Assembly: GCA_028386065.3 (NCBI GenBank)
Contig: JAKUCV010007207.1
Location: forward strand, 243,737 to 307,736
Length of the DNA: 64,000 nt
Direction of reading: 5' to 3'
Source of the DNA: Turnera subulata
Lineage: Eukaryota; Streptophyta; Magnoliopsida; Malpighiales; Passifloraceae
Of the stretch, positions 48,501-60,029 are shown in pieces. The notes below the pieces were generated by a model. The model had not been told where the DNA came from, searched no databases, and saw only the letters and a list, made by a program, of their open reading frames with translations. The translations under genes were made by a program, and so were the position numbers. Position 1 is the stretch's first letter. Every line of letters begins with the position of its first letter.

Positions 48501-49009
48501 CGTGCGTTGTCTTGTGACAACTTTCTTCTTCCTGGCCAAGAAAAAAAAAAAAATCTGTATTTTCTCTGGTTTAAGAGTCGTCCAACCAACAACCCATTGT
48601 TTCAGGCTTTTAGCCAACTTTACATATACAGGCAAGGAGAGATGAATAAATTTTGAATGATGGAATGTGGACTGACTAATATCGTTGACTAGTGATGGAA
48701 TGGATAATGTTAGTGATCAAAAATCATGCGCCAATCTCTCCTTCATATGAAATACTAAATAAGCAGTGAGAATATGAAAAGTTCTGATGAGAGTATGAAT
48801 AATGAATCTTATATATACAACTCTTGGTTTTCCTTATAAAATGTCAACTTTAATTAAGTTTTTTTTTTAAATCCTTAACAATTAATATTTGTTATAATCT
48901 GACAGTGGAGTTTACGAGCTAATTCTGTTCTATAAGTCAAAGACGTAGTTCTCCACACGTTAAAATTGAGTAGGTTTCGGTATGTACAACATAATATATA
49001 TTATATATG

Positions 49010-49047
<38 letters not shown>

Positions 49048-49897
49048 GGAAATATGTATTTATATATATTGCCAATATGTTTATGGATGTGACAACAGAA
49101 AAACAGCCTGATTAGCAAATAATTCTGAGCTAATTCTATTCAATTTTCTAATGAGTACATGTACTACAAGAAAACGAACGTCAACAACGCGTTCCTTGCC
49201 GCTGCTGCCTCTCAAGTCAAATATGAATTATTTGATCCTTAATTTGTATCATGATTTTAGTGAGTTATCATAAATAAATAAAAAAAAAAACATATGTTTG
49301 AACGGTTGAATATGTGTTGAGGTAGATTTTTGTAAAGGCTGACCCCATGAAATGGTAGCTGGTGATCGAAGGCGTGTACTCGGAATTTGCTCCTGGAAAC
49401 CTCGAACTACGATTTATGTGAAAATTGGAGTCATCAAATAATTAAGGTTTATTTTTTCCTTCAAAAGAAGCATCCAGTTTTTGAATGGATTCCACAAATT
49501 AATGAAGATTACTTCTTTTGCCAGTTTTTCCACCTGATGTTATTGTGCAAACAGTAGATTGTTTGTCTGCTCCTGCGGGAACTTCAGAATGGCTCACACA
49601 TGCATTAAAGATTCAAACTGAATTGAACACACAGATACGCAATAGATTATGTGATGGAGGTTTGCTGTATTTGGTCATAGCTTAATTATTGTCCATTCCA
49701 TATAATTTTTTATTGATTGATTCCTCTGGGTTCGAAAACAACTACCAAACATTCTCAAATGGAAAAAAAAAATGGCCAAATGATTGAAAAATAGACTATA
49801 CAGATAATGTTTGCCAAATAAAACAAAGATGTAGACAAGGTACGTTGTGCAAGTATGCAACCCCATTGCTTGTCACGACCTCATTAATATCAACTCC
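45541..49897. other. Long AT-rich intergenic region
   Basis: No gene recognised in over 4 kb. Open frames of 60-105 codons (at 45836, 46246, 47083 and 48339, all +) have no recognisable domain. The one at 48339 contains two Cys pairs but no known fold. Poly-A/T runs at 47347-47360, 47604-47616, 47757-47768 and 48539-48552 may mark old retroposons. The last 500 bp are the pectinesterase promoter. Confidence 0.45.
49014..49044. repeat. (TA)n microsatellite
   Basis: Thirty-one bases of uninterrupted TA, extended upstream by degenerate TATATAT units from about 48990. Likely polymorphic. Confidence 0.95.
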
Positions 49898-49906
49898 TAT
49901 ATAAAG
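49898..49906 (+). promoter_or_regulatory. TATA box of the pectinesterase gene
   Basis: CCTATATAAAGCC lies ~125 bp before the start codon. It would place transcription start near 49930, with a leader of about 95 nt. Confidence 0.7.
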
Positions 49907-50024
49907 CCATCAAGTTAGAGCATGAACCCTCACACAAAAACCCTCGCTAGCCCTCTTCAATCATCCGCAAAACATTAATATCCCTAAGCCATATAGCTAG
50001 CCATAGCCAAGCCATTCTTATTCA

Positions 50025-51855
50025 ATGGAACTTCCAATCAATATTCTGGTTGTAATTCTTGTCTTCTCGCCTCTTCTCCTATCCCCTACTGTTCTTGGAT
50101 ACAATCACAAAGACATCCAAGCTTGGTGTAGCAAAACACCCAACCCAGGTCCATGTGAGTACTTCTTGAGCCATACCCCAGGAAACACACCCATCAGCGA
50201 CGAGTCTCATTTCTTCAAAATCTCTATGCAACTAGCCCTTAATCGAGCCATGCACGCTCAATCCAACACATATTCACTCGGACCCAAGTGTAGAAATGAG
50301 CGTGAAAAGGCAGCGTGGGAAGATTGCCTTAAGCTCTATGAATACACCATCCATAGCCTCAACGAAAGTACTAGCGCCAGGTGCACCAAATATGACGCAC
50401 AAACATGGCTAAGCACAGCCTTAACCAATCTTGAAACTTGCAGAACTGGCTTTAGGGAACTCGGGGTGGGCGATTATCTTCCACCCTTAATGTCAAACAA
50501 TGTCTCCCAGCTCATTAGTAATAGTCTGGCCATTAACAAAGCCCCATACACACACACTAGCTATAATAATGGGTTCCCTACATGGGTGAGCCCTGGAGAC
50601 AGGAAGCTTTTGCAGTCTCCCTCCGTTCAGGCAAATATAGTTGTGGCACAAGACGGGTCAGGGAACTACAAGACCATCAATGAAGCCATAGCTGCGGCAT
50701 CCAAGAGAACTGGATCAGGGAGGTTTGTGATATATGTGAAGGCAGGAACATACAAGGAAACTGTTCAGGTAGGAAAGGGTTTGAAGAATATAATGATGGT
50801 GGGTGATGGCATTGGGAAGACTATCATCACAGGAAGCAAAAGTGTTGATGGAGGAACTACAACTTTCAACTCAGCAACTGTTGGTGAGTTAATTTCCAAC
50901 TCTAAAACTAATATAATTCAGTTTCTTCCATCGCTTAGTTAATTAACTTATGGTTTAGTTAAATAACAAACATTATGCATCTCCACCAATAATTTTGAGA
51001 TTGGTTCATACAATATAGTTATTATGGAAGTTTCCTTGAGATTTTGAATTTTTCAGTGTAGATGTTATTAACTTAAGCGTAGAAATTTACATTTACACTA
51101 GCTCACAACCGAAACTGCATACATTAGAGTTACTAATTAAAGATTTTGCATTATTTGGAATTTCAGCTGTGGTTGGAGATGGTTTCATTGCTCGGGGCAT
51201 CACAGTCAGGAACACCGCCGGTCCACAGAATCACCAAGCCGTGGCTCTACGTTCCGGCTCTGATCTCTCGGTATTCTACCAATGCAGCTTTGAAGGGTAC
51301 CAAGACACTCTCTATGTCCATTCCCAGAGACAATTCTACAGAGAATGTGATATTTATGGGACAGTTGACTTTATATTTGGCAATGCTGCAGTAGTCCTCC
51401 AAAATTGCAACATCTATGCACGCAATCCTCCTAACAAGACTAATACTCTTACAGCCCAAGGCAGAACTGACCCCAACCAGAATACTGGAATTTCCATCCA
51501 TAATTGCAGGGTAACAGCCGCTTCTGACTTGAAGCCTGTGCAGGGATCGGTTAAGACTTACCTTGGAAGGCCATGGCAGAAATATTCTAGGACTGTTTTT
51601 ATGCAGACTTACCTAGACAGCTTAATTAATCCTGCTGGGTGGATGCCATGGAGCGGTAACTTTGCTTTAAGTACATTATATTATGGGGAGTATATGAACA
51701 CAGGCCCCGGTTCATCTACAGCCAATAGAGTGAACTGGAAAGGCTACCATGTCATTACTAGTGCAACAGAGGCTTCAAAGTTCACCGTGGCCAATTTTAT
51801 TGCAGGAGGTTCTTGGTTGCCTGGCACCAATGTGCCTTTCACCGCCGGTCTTTAA
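50025..51855 (+). CDS. Pectinesterase with PMEI pro-domain, 515 aa
   Basis: Removes methyl esters from cell-wall homogalacturonan; the N-terminal inhibitor-like pro-region is cleaved off during secretion. Exons 50025-50883 and 51167-51855 join in phase 1 (GTTG|GTGAGT, TTTCAG|CT) to read SATVAVVGDGF. Residues 1-25 are a signal peptide. A PMEI domain follows (about 30-185) with Cys at 35, 44, 89, 101, 120 and 139. The processing motif RKLL is at 193-196. The catalytic beta-helix runs from about 202, with Q310 (QAVALR), Q332-D333 (YQDTLY), D354 ([10 protein letters not shown]), R421 and W423 (LGRPW). Spacings equal those of carrot pectinesterase (Gln113, Gln135, Asp136, Asp157), so all key residues are present. 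It is a type I (group 2) enzyme, secreted to the wall. It lies between the two EGY3 copies but is unrelated to them. Confidence 0.95.
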
Positions 51856-53010
51856 TTTGTTGCGGGGTCTAATTGTATGTAAGATCTATAATTTATTTTT
51901 TCTTCCATTTCCTCACTAAATTGAGTTCTTTCTACAATAATGGTACATATATTCTGCTTCCAGGGTGAAAATAAGGTGAAGTCATTCTTTGTGAATTAAC
52001 TGTACTTGTTTATTGGTAAATGCAATGAATTTTCGTTTATTTCAATATGGTCATCTACGTCGTCCCTTGCTTCTAGTTCTACAGCTTTTTATAATTGGTT
52101 CCATTTGTATAATAAATCTCCTTTCTATCAAATGTTAAAAGAAGACGGTCCCATATATATATAAGACCGTCAACTGAATTACCTTGCTCCGAGTAGTATA
52201 CCAATAATTTTCTCTTCAAGGGGAACATATTATTACCATTGCCTTTGTGCGTGTGAAGTATCCGAGTAACTCCAGTCTCCAACTACAATAAGTCCAATAT
52301 ATTACAACAAAGACGAGTGGCAATTGAAAGTATAAAAAATAAGAACAGTCAAAAGTTACAGTACTACTAATTAACATTTTTTTCCTGAGAAAAGGACCCA
52401 CAAAATCTGAGTTGCGCCACTCAAATGGTAAGTGAAGATTTCTTAAAGTAGCAAATGTGCAGGTGTGGCGTATTATAGATGCCGAAAACATCTTTTGCGA
52501 AGTCTGTAATTTGCTAAAGTTGTTACTTTATACTGCAATGTTTCTTTCTGGTAAAAGAAAAACATACTTCGTTTGTTCTTTTACCCTTCTTTTTGGAGCA
52601 GAATATAATTCTTTTTTGTTAAGAAGACATAGTACCATGATAGCCGTTTTTACTTTTTACGGCTCTGGTAAGCGTAAACCCAGCAAGTAGGGGCCCTGTT
52701 CTTGCTTTATAATTTTAGCAGCCCTGTCTGTCCATCGCTGCCCTGTCTGTCCAAAAGGTTTGAAATCATTACTGAAACAATTTATACAACAAAATGTGTA
52801 GGTTTTTTCTATGGGTTTCCTATTTCGCTTGTTGTAGTTTGTACGGTGGGGACAATCCTATTAACGTTAACCATACAGATGGCCACCAAATCAAAATCAC
52901 GTTCCTAATAAATGGAAACTCTTGCGCCACACAAAGTTGCTAACTGGATTTTGCCGCTGGGTTCCCACTCTCCTTGTCAGTACCCCAGACAAGCAATCCA
53001 CGTGTCAAAC
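51856..53010. other. Intergenic DNA between pectinesterase and EGY3 copy B
   Basis: The pectinesterase 3' flank and then AT-rich sequence without a recognisable gene. A duplicated CCCTGTCTGTCC (52723 and 52741) is the only repeat noted. The G-box-like CCACGTGTC at 52998-53006 belongs to the EGY3 copy B promoter. Confidence 0.5.
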
Positions 53011-53027
53011 TTCTCCAACTTTCTAGA
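53011..53027 (+). promoter_or_regulatory. Candidate heat-shock element upstream of EGY3 copy B
   Basis: TTCTCCAACTTTCTAGA follows the alternating TTCnnGAAnnTTCnnGA pattern with one mismatch (CAA for GAA), ~95-110 bp before the start codon. A CACGTG G-box lies just upstream. EGY3 is known as a heat- and peroxide-induced gene, which makes the match plausible. No such element was seen in front of copy A. Confidence 0.4.
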
Positions 53028-53119
53028 CAAGATCCTTGATAAACCCTGTTCGAAAACTTTCCTTAAAATGCCAATGGCCTGCTTGCTTGAACTCTGCAAA
53101 TCGATGCTTCAGTTCTCCG

Positions 53120-55911
53120 ATGGCGACTCTCTCAATTGCTCCACATTCTCAGCCGTCTGCATACGCCACCACCAAAACCAGTAACCAAACCAACAGAAAC
53201 CCATGTAGTATTATCTCATTTTCTTTCACTGGTAGTTCCTCTACTTCTCCCTACTCCAAATGCCGACCAAGGCAAGCAGTGAGAGTACCAAACATAAGAA
53301 ACGAGCATGGAAGTCAATCAAAGATGCGTCCAGCGTCAAAACACTCATTTGGATCAAAAACCCATCGCTTGTTTCTTCCTGCAACGAAAGAAGAGTTCTT
53401 GAGACCTGTTAAATCCGCCGTCAGAGATGAGCAAGAAACAGAAGCTACTTCTTCATCCTCAGGATCAGCAGTTGCTGACAAGCCTGAAGACGAAACAGAG
53501 GAGAGGGAAGTGTCCAGTCTAGGAGAGGGAAAGGGGGAAGCAAGTGAGTTGGAGAAAGATAAACAGCAAGAGATGGACTGGAAAACGGATGAGGAGTTCA
53601 AGAAGTTCATGGGGAATCCTTCCATCGAGGCAGCGATAAAGCTGGAGAAGAGAAGGGCTGACAGGAGGCTCAAGGAGCTTGACAGGGAAACCACAGATAA
53701 CCCACTTGAAGGGTTGTTGAATAGCCTGATTCGTGATCGTTTGACTAAAGAGAAGGAGAGACTAGAGAAGGCCGAGCAGGCTTTCAAGGCTCTTGATCTC
53801 AATAAGGTAACTGGATTCTTTTCTCTCAAACTGGTCTTCAATTCGATTGTTAAATTGTCCAAAAAAGGTTTTTATGTTATCTGTATCGAGCTACCAACTC
53901 AATCCAAAAGTGTTTTTGGAATGATTTATACTCTTTATCAAAGTAAATATAAAGAAGACGAGCACTGGCTAGTTTATGATGTTGTATCATCTGCATATAT
54001 CGACCACAAAAAGAGGTCTCGAGGAACTAAACTAATGAATGTGCAGGACTGTGTAATGAGATTTAATTTTGGTAACGGTTGACAGTTATTCTCCGTGTTG
54101 ATTTTGGTTTGACAGTTAAAGAGCTGCTTTGGCTTTGATACATTTTTTGCAACTGATGTTCGAAGATTTGGCGATGGGGGCATTTTTATTGGCAACTTGA
54201 GGAGACCTATTGAAGAAGTTATTCCTAAACTGGAGAAAAAGCTCTCCGAAGCAGCAGGGATGGAGGTAGTTGTTTGGTTCATGGAGGAAAAGAATGATGA
54301 CATTACAAAACAGGTATGTGACGCAATTTTATGTGTTCCTGAGCAATGTGGCTTGAGATTTTCCTTTCCTGTTCATAACATAAAGATTGTACCTTGTTCT
54401 TTCAAGACGTAATGTTCTTTGCTGGAGCAACAGAGGGAAAAAAGTGGCTGTAGTTCTTACAATTCTTGTTCTTTCTTTCAGGCTTGTGTAGTGCAACCCA
54501 AGGCAGAGATGGATTTACAGTTCGAGACAACCAAGCTGAGCACGCCGTGGGGTTATGTCAGTGCTGTAGCTCTGTGTGTGACAACTTTTGGGACAATAGC
54601 TCTAATGAGCGGCTTCTTCGTTAAACCAGATGCAACTTGGGATGATTATGTAGCTAATGTTGTTCCTCTCTTCGGTGGCTTCCTAACTATTTTGGGAGTT
54701 TCTGAGGTACATTTCTCTCTAACTATCCCACAAAGCCAATAAACAACGCTATGTTACTTAAAAAGAGTTTTCTGTACTTCTGACTGGATTACAGGCTTAC
54801 AGCTATCACTGGATGGCAATTCTTAGTAATTATAACTGGCATTTTTGTTGTCTGTGAAATCATTTGGTAAAATTGATATCTTTTGTCTTGCAGATTGCCA
54901 CAAGAGTGACCGCAGCTCGGTATGGTGTTAAACTCAGTCCATCTTTTCTTGTTCCATCCAATTGGACTGGATGCTTGGGAGTGATGAACAATTATGAGTC
55001 CCTGCTTCCAAATAAGAAGGCTCTTTTTGATATTCCAGTGGCACGGACAGCTAGTGCATATATAACGTCACTGGTGCTGGCTGTTGCTGCTTTTGTAGCT
55101 GATGGTAGTTTCAACGGTGGTGACAATGCATTGTAAGTTTTCTCCATTCCATTTTGAAGAGTGCACTTGCTTCTTTATACAAAATTTGACAGTTCGTCTC
55201 GTCCTAATTCTTATCCGTATAATTGATTTTCTATGATCATCAATGTGTATCGTTTTCTTGCAGGTACATAAGACCACAATTCTTCTATAACAATCCCTTA
55301 CTGTCTTTCGTCCAATTTGTTATTGGACCCTATACTGATGACCTCGGGAATGTGTTGCCTTACGCTGTGGAAGGTGTGGGGGTTCCTGTTGATCCCCTAG
55401 CTTTTGCTGGACTATTAGGTCAGTCCTGTGAAACTATTTATTTTTTACTCTATTTACCAGAACATCTACTACATTCTAATAACTATTTATCTACCCTGAT
55501 TTTTCACCTTTTATCAAGTGCTATGGTGCCTAACAACATAGGGTGCACCATGCAGGGATGGTGGTGACTTCTCTAAACTTGTTGCCATGTGGAAGGCTGG
55601 AAGGGGGCCGTATTGCTCAAGCTATGTTTGGAAGAAGCACTGCAAGTTTGCTGTCTTTTGCGACTTCCTTCTTACTAGGAATAGGGGGACTAAGTGGAAG
55701 TGTCCTCTGCCTGGCTTGGGGATTATTTGCAACCTTCTTCCGAGGAGGAGAGGAAGTGCCTGCTAAAGATGAGATAACCCCTCTGGGAGATGATAGATTT
55801 GCATGGGGATGTGTTCTTGGCCTGATATGTTTCCTCACTCTTTTCCCAAATGGAGGAGGAACCTTTTCCAATCCCTTCTTCAGCAACCCGTTCTTCAGGG
55901 GTGATTTGTAG
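53120..55911 (+). CDS. EGY3: EGY3 chloroplast S2P pseudoprotease, copy B, 619 aa
   Basis: Six exons join in frame: 53120-53806, 54116-54313, 54482-54706, 54894-55132, 55264-55418, 55556-55911. The last three have exactly the lengths found in copy A (239, 155 and 356 bp). Residues 1 to about 60 are a transit peptide. A stromal region (about 85-229) follows, rich in Glu and Lys and partly coiled coil, with KRRADRRLKELDRE and RLTKEKERLEKAEQAF. Then come GFDTFFATDVRR, RRPIEEVIPKLEKKL and the membrane domain. HExxH is replaced by SEIAT (369-373), and NLLPCGRLEGGR begins at 509. It closely matches Arabidopsis EGY3, including PLGDDRFAWG and the FFRGDL end, more so than copy A. All introns are GT-AG. 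I chose the ATG at 53120 because it opens the transit peptide; an upstream ATG in frame (53036) gives a less plausible N-terminus. Confidence 0.95.
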
Positions 55912-57254
55912 ATGGTTGCTTTATAGATTCTGTATAGTAATTAATTATATTTGTCTAGGATGTCATCTCTTTCTTGTATTCATCAAGTCTTATGAGCAAA
56001 TTTGATGACTACGATCTGGTGTTTGATTCTACAGAAAATGTATAGAAGTTTTTGTTATTCTTAAGAATATGGATGCAGAATATGCTGACGATGTCAAAAG
56101 AAAAACCGAAAAGCTATTTTGGCTCTTTGGCAACTTTATTGTTGCTTAATTCGTTATGCAAATTAATACTTGTCCTCTCAAAATAAAGTATTCCAATGTA
56201 TTTGTCCAATTATCCACAAAAGAAAAAGTATTTGTCTAATTGAAAAAATTTATGCACATTAAATAATCTTTTTCTCTTTTTTATCCCTAGATATAGAGGA
56301 CAGATATTGTACAAAGGTGCATGAGCTTGATTAAAATCGTCATATAAAATAAAAGAAAATAATTCTCATGTGAATGCAAAGGTCTCTGTTTATCAAAAAA
56401 AAATATTATGATGACTTAAATTTCTTGACACACTCTTTGTCGCTAATCGAGGTCCTTGTGACGAACAGGTTGTTTCAGCTCGATACCGTCACGAGTTTTT
56501 TTTTATTAAAGTTTAGGTTGAGGGGAGACTCCCCCTGTCCAAGGCTAGAGCAAACCACCAGGCTTGGCGAATGGTATTAACAGATTATCCACCAAGAGGG
56601 GATGATCAGTGGGATTCGAACTCTCAATCTGATGGGAGTGCTTACTGAACCTTAACAAAAATCTGAACCTGTGTAATTATCACAAAAAAAATATGATGAC
56701 TTAAATTTCTTGACACACTCCGAGTTTTCTTCATACAATAAAACTCTAAATCTTAAAATAAATTTGCAGAATAAAGTTTTATTATGTTTAAATTTGAAAG
56801 AAAATTAAATAGGGTTCCATATAATTTTTTTCCCATCCGATATTTAAAATTTTGTCCCAATTAACTCAGATTCAACTTGGTTCGCGCACTTAGTTATGGT
56901 GAATGGAGATTTTCTACATATGCTAATAAATCTGAGACTTCGCTTAAGCGAAATTAATTAAGTCGCTACTAGACCAACCTCACGTGGTTAGGGCTCTCTA
57001 TAATTTTTCCCGTACTCCGAGTCTACGACACCCGGCTTCGTCTGGAAGGACTTCCTGGCTTGTTGACTAAGCAGTAAGTAAAGTCTTGCAAGTTGCAATC
57101 CCCCATTCATATAGTAGTTTCCTCCTTTGCTACGTGTCAAAACTCAAAACAAAAAAACAAATCGAGGAAGCTAGTTCGGTTCAGAATTTATCCTTTCGCA
57201 TTATATTCGCCTAGTCAGATAACCCCCTTCGGCCGTACTCCGCCACTTGCCGCC
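55912..57254. other. Intergenic DNA between EGY3 copy B and SKIP22
   Basis: Contains the SINE with flanking repeats listed separately, a 14-bp perfect palindrome TTCGCTTAAGCGAA at 56939-56952, and the SKIP22 promoter and leader (CTCTCTATAATTT near 56995). No gene seen. Confidence 0.5.
56392..56720 (-). mobile_element. tRNA-derived SINE between ~42-bp direct repeats
   Basis: On the minus strand GGTTCAGTAAGC (A-box-like, ~56645) and GAGTTCGAATCCC (B box, 56610-56622) precede a body ending in TTTAATAAAAAAAAA (56496-56511), which is the layout of a tRNA-derived SINE. ATGATGACTTAAATTTCTTG plus GACACACTC occurs at about 56407-56435 and again at 56692-56720, with matching A-rich lead-ins. That is much longer than a usual SINE target duplication, and the inner boundary does not coincide with the tail, so a second event may have duplicated the flank. 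Confidence 0.65.
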
Positions 57255-58748
57255 ATGAAGCTCAAATTCCGATGCCAGCAAACCGGGGCGACCACCACCG
57301 TCTCGCGCAACGACATCCGCACTTTCCAGGACCTCAAAGACATCTTCTCCCAATCCTCCGGGCATCCCGCTTCCTCCGTTGTCCTCTCCCTCAACAGAAG
57401 AGACGAGCTCGACGCGCCTTCTCCTGACGCCTCCTTGCAGTCTCTGGGCATCGTCTCCGGCGACATAATTTATTACTCCCGCCGCACCCACGATCCCTCC
57501 CCCTCACCTCAAACCCTAACCGCAATTCCTTACCAGGCCACACAAGGTAATCTCCCCGCACCTGTCTCTGATCAATCTCTAAATTCTGTGATTTCGGGTT
57601 CTAATTTGAACAATTCTGATGGAACCCACGAGCCTGGTTATTCTATGCAAGAGAGTGAAACCCAGGAAATGGGTTTGTTAGGTCAGGTAGAATCGGGTAC
57701 TGTGGGGGGTATGGATATTGATGGTGAGGATGAGGGTGAGGATGCGGATGTTGATGGCGAGGGGTTCTCTCGCTTCTCTGAGCCGTATTTCCTGAGGAAG
57801 GTACTGAGGGAAGGGTTTTCCGGTGGTGGCCGTGACCGGAATCTGTTGGTTGCGGCTATTCATGCGGTTTTTCTCGAGTCTGGTTTTGTTAGGGTAGATT
57901 CAGTTTCTGATCGGTTCGAAATTCCTGAGGAATGGCCTTCCAGGATGTCGTTTTCTTACACACTTCCCGAGCTTGTGAGTGGTGAGGGCGTTGTCCAATC
58001 GGCTGTTTTGAAGTTCCAGGTTTTGGGTCGTTTTGTCAATGTTTATGGGTCATTGGCTAATGGTGGATCGGGGCAATATCGTCTGTGCTTGGACGAGAGC
58101 AGATTTTCCCGGACTTTGAATCTGGTGTGGGCGAATTGTTATGAGAATGTTAGGATGGCTGAGGAGGATGCCTCTTCCAAGTCAAACACAGAGCGTGAAG
58201 TTTTCGAGTTTTGGAAGACTGTGAAGGATGGTCTTGCTTTGCCCTTACTGATAGATCTTTGTGTGAAGGCCGGTCTGCTTCCTCCAGCTTGCATGATGCT
58301 CCTTCCAGCAGAGTTGAAGCTCATGATATTGCAGCTGCTTCCTGGGGTTGATGTTGCTAGGATGGGATGTGTTTGTTCGGAATTGCGGTACTTGTCATCA
58401 AATACTGATCTGTGGAAAAAGAAGTACGAGGAGGAGTTTGGCAGTGGGTCCGGAGCAAATGCAGTGGCCAATTGGAAGGACAAGTTTGCTTCGTCTTGGG
58501 AGAGTAGGAAGAAGAGAAAGGAGTTCTATGCAGGGCGAACCCAACCTTATCTACCCTTCCGCATGCCTTATGTTAGAAGAGACCCTGATCCGTTTGGATT
58601 TATACCAGGAATGATAGGTGGGGACTATGACCGCTTGCCTGGATTTGGTGTTCCTCCCCCTCTCAGACAACCTGGTCAAGGGCTTGGCCCATTTCGGCGG
58701 CGTAATTTTGGACCAACTGGTTGTAATCTAGGAGGATCCAATTTTTAG
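57255..58748 (+). CDS. SKIP22: F-box protein SKIP22-like, 497 aa
   Basis: Substrate-receptor subunit of an SCF ubiquitin ligase, named from binding to the SKP1-like protein ASK. Intronless. Residues 1-75 form a ubiquitin-like domain (MKLKFRCQQTGATTTVSR, LQSLGIVSGDIIYY). The middle (about 170-320) matches the PI31 proteasome-regulator N-terminal domain (FLRKVLREGFSGGGRDRNLL; FVNVYGSLA). An F-box-type segment follows at about 350-400 (LPAELKLMILQLLPGVDVAR, LRYLSSNTDLWKKKYEEEFG). The tail is Gly/Pro/Arg-rich (GFGVPPPLRQPGQGLG), as in PI31 relatives. The order UBL, PI31-N, F-box is that of SKIP22. The frame is open upstream, but the Met at 57255 starts the ubiquitin-like strand and has a good context (GCCGCCATGA). 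Acidic DEDEGEDADVDGEG at ~157-170 is a linker. Confidence 0.88.
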   Translation: MKLKFRCQQTGATTTVSRNDIRTFQDLKDIFSQSSGHPASSVVLSLNRRDELDAPSPDASLQSLGIVSGDIIYYSRRTHDPSPSPQTLTAIPYQATQGNLPAPVSDQSLNSVISGSNLNNSDGTHEPGYSMQESETQEMGLLGQVESGTVGGMDIDGEDEGEDADVDGEGFSRFSEPYFLRKVLREGFSGGGRDRNLLVAAIHAVFLESGFVRVDSVSDRFEIPEEWPSRMSFSYTLPELVSGEGVVQSAVLKFQVLGRFVNVYGSLANGGSGQYRLCLDESRFSRTLNLVWANCYENVRMAEEDASSKSNTEREVFEFWKTVKDGLALPLLIDLCVKAGLLPPACMMLLPAELKLMILQLLPGVDVARMGCVCSELRYLSSNTDLWKKKYEEEFGSGSGANAVANWKDKFASSWESRKKRKEFYAGRTQPYLPFRMPYVRRDPDPFGFIPGMIGGDYDRLPGFGVPPPLRQPGQGLGPFRRRNFGPTGCNLGGSNF

Positions 58749-59338
58749 TCATGCCACATCAACTTCAAGATTTTGCCCAATCACTTGTGAATACAGAACA
58801 AGACGCCATACAAGGTGTTTTGTTTGTTAACTTGCTACCAGCATGAGAGAAATTTTGGCAAATCTTGTTAAATAGTACTTTGTTTATTATGAACTCTTGC
58901 CTAGTAAGTCATTTTGGATGTCTTCTTTGCTTGTCTAAAGAACTACTTTGTTAACAATGTAGAAGTACATGTTCTCAGAATCTTGGTTGGTTAAGACAAT
59001 CCAACCGCTAGCAATCTATACATGTTTCTAGCACATTTACTTTGTTTGTTGCTAGTTACAGTGCTGATCACTGTGAAAGCCAGGAATTTTCTTGTTATTT
59101 GTCTTGTCAAAATTTTAAAGAATGTTCCAAGTGATTCTGGAACTTTTGTGATAAAATTTCAGTTCTAAAATTTTGACTCTAGTAAGGGAGCTTGAATTAT
59201 AACTTAATTCTTTGCCGTTCTGCATTGATAAACTTGGTGTGTCATCCTCAAGTTTGGGAATCTTCTCTAACAATATAGTAATCGTCTTGGTGAGTTATTC
59301 TTTCTAACCAGTAGAACTAGATACAACAGATCTTTGAA
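58749..59338. other. SKIP22 3' flank
   Basis: 3' untranslated and AT-rich sequence with no gene. The left target duplication of the LINE-like insertion is at 59325-59338. Confidence 0.5.
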
Positions 59339-60015
59339 AAACAGATTGTTAAAAACATGAGTGCTCGAAAGCAGACAATCATGCTCAGGAAACTCTCTGA
59401 CCATAATATAGATTCTGCTAAAAACAGACCTGATGATGCTTCTCACAACCTCAAGGCCTCTGTGTCCAAGTCCTCTCATTCTTCTGAATGCCTAGATTCC
59501 AGTGAGATTGATTCCATGTGGAAAGTTAGAAGATTGTTAGGCTTCACTGCTGGATACTCAAAAGATCAATTGCTGTCAGATTTAATCCCTTCAAAGAGAG
59601 GGTCTGCTGCAGCCTCCTAATTATTCTGCCTCTCTGTTATCTGAATCATCTCGTTAACCATCAATTCTCCGTCCAGTTCTATTTCCATATTCTAAACTCC
59701 AAGCATTAACAGTTCACGCCCACAGGATTTTTCTGGAACTCTCCAAAATCCCTCTCATCCCTCGTTGCACCGACTCTTAAACACCCTCTTTGTGGTTTCC
59801 TTCAGAGCTTCTATATAGACAGTGACTTAAGTGGTTTCTTTTCTTGGCTGAACTGTTTCATCCTTTATTTTAGTAGGTCTTTTAGTTTCGATCTTCCTTA
59901 GGAACCTTTCATCTTTTACTTTTATACTTTGATTGTAATCTTCCTTATTCTTGTCTCCATCATGTACTAATGCTTTATTAATAAAACATGACGTCTTATA
60001 AAAAAAAATTATAAA
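59339..60015 (+). mobile_element. 5'-truncated LINE-like retroposon, 677 bp
   Basis: Flanked by an exact 14-bp target duplication, AACAGATCTTTGAA (59325-59338 and 60016-60029). The right end carries an ATTAATAAAACATGACG signal and an A-rich tail (AAAAAAAAATTATAAA), so it inserted by target-primed reverse transcription in the plus direction. It contains an 87-codon frame (59357-59620), rich in Ser and Lys and ending with RRLLGFTAGYSKDQLLSDL; I do not recognise it. It could be the end of a LINE open frame or of a retroposed cellular mRNA. Confidence 0.85.
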
Positions 60016-60029
60016 AACAGATCTTTGAA

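Noticed and set aside
47083..48656. Frames of 86 and 105 codons, the second with two Cys pairs
   Set aside because: Isolated in AT-rich DNA, no known fold, no start context or second exon; chance frames are the simplest explanation.
58348..58614. 88-codon frame inside SKIP22
   Set aside because: Out-of-frame overlap of the SKIP22 coding region.
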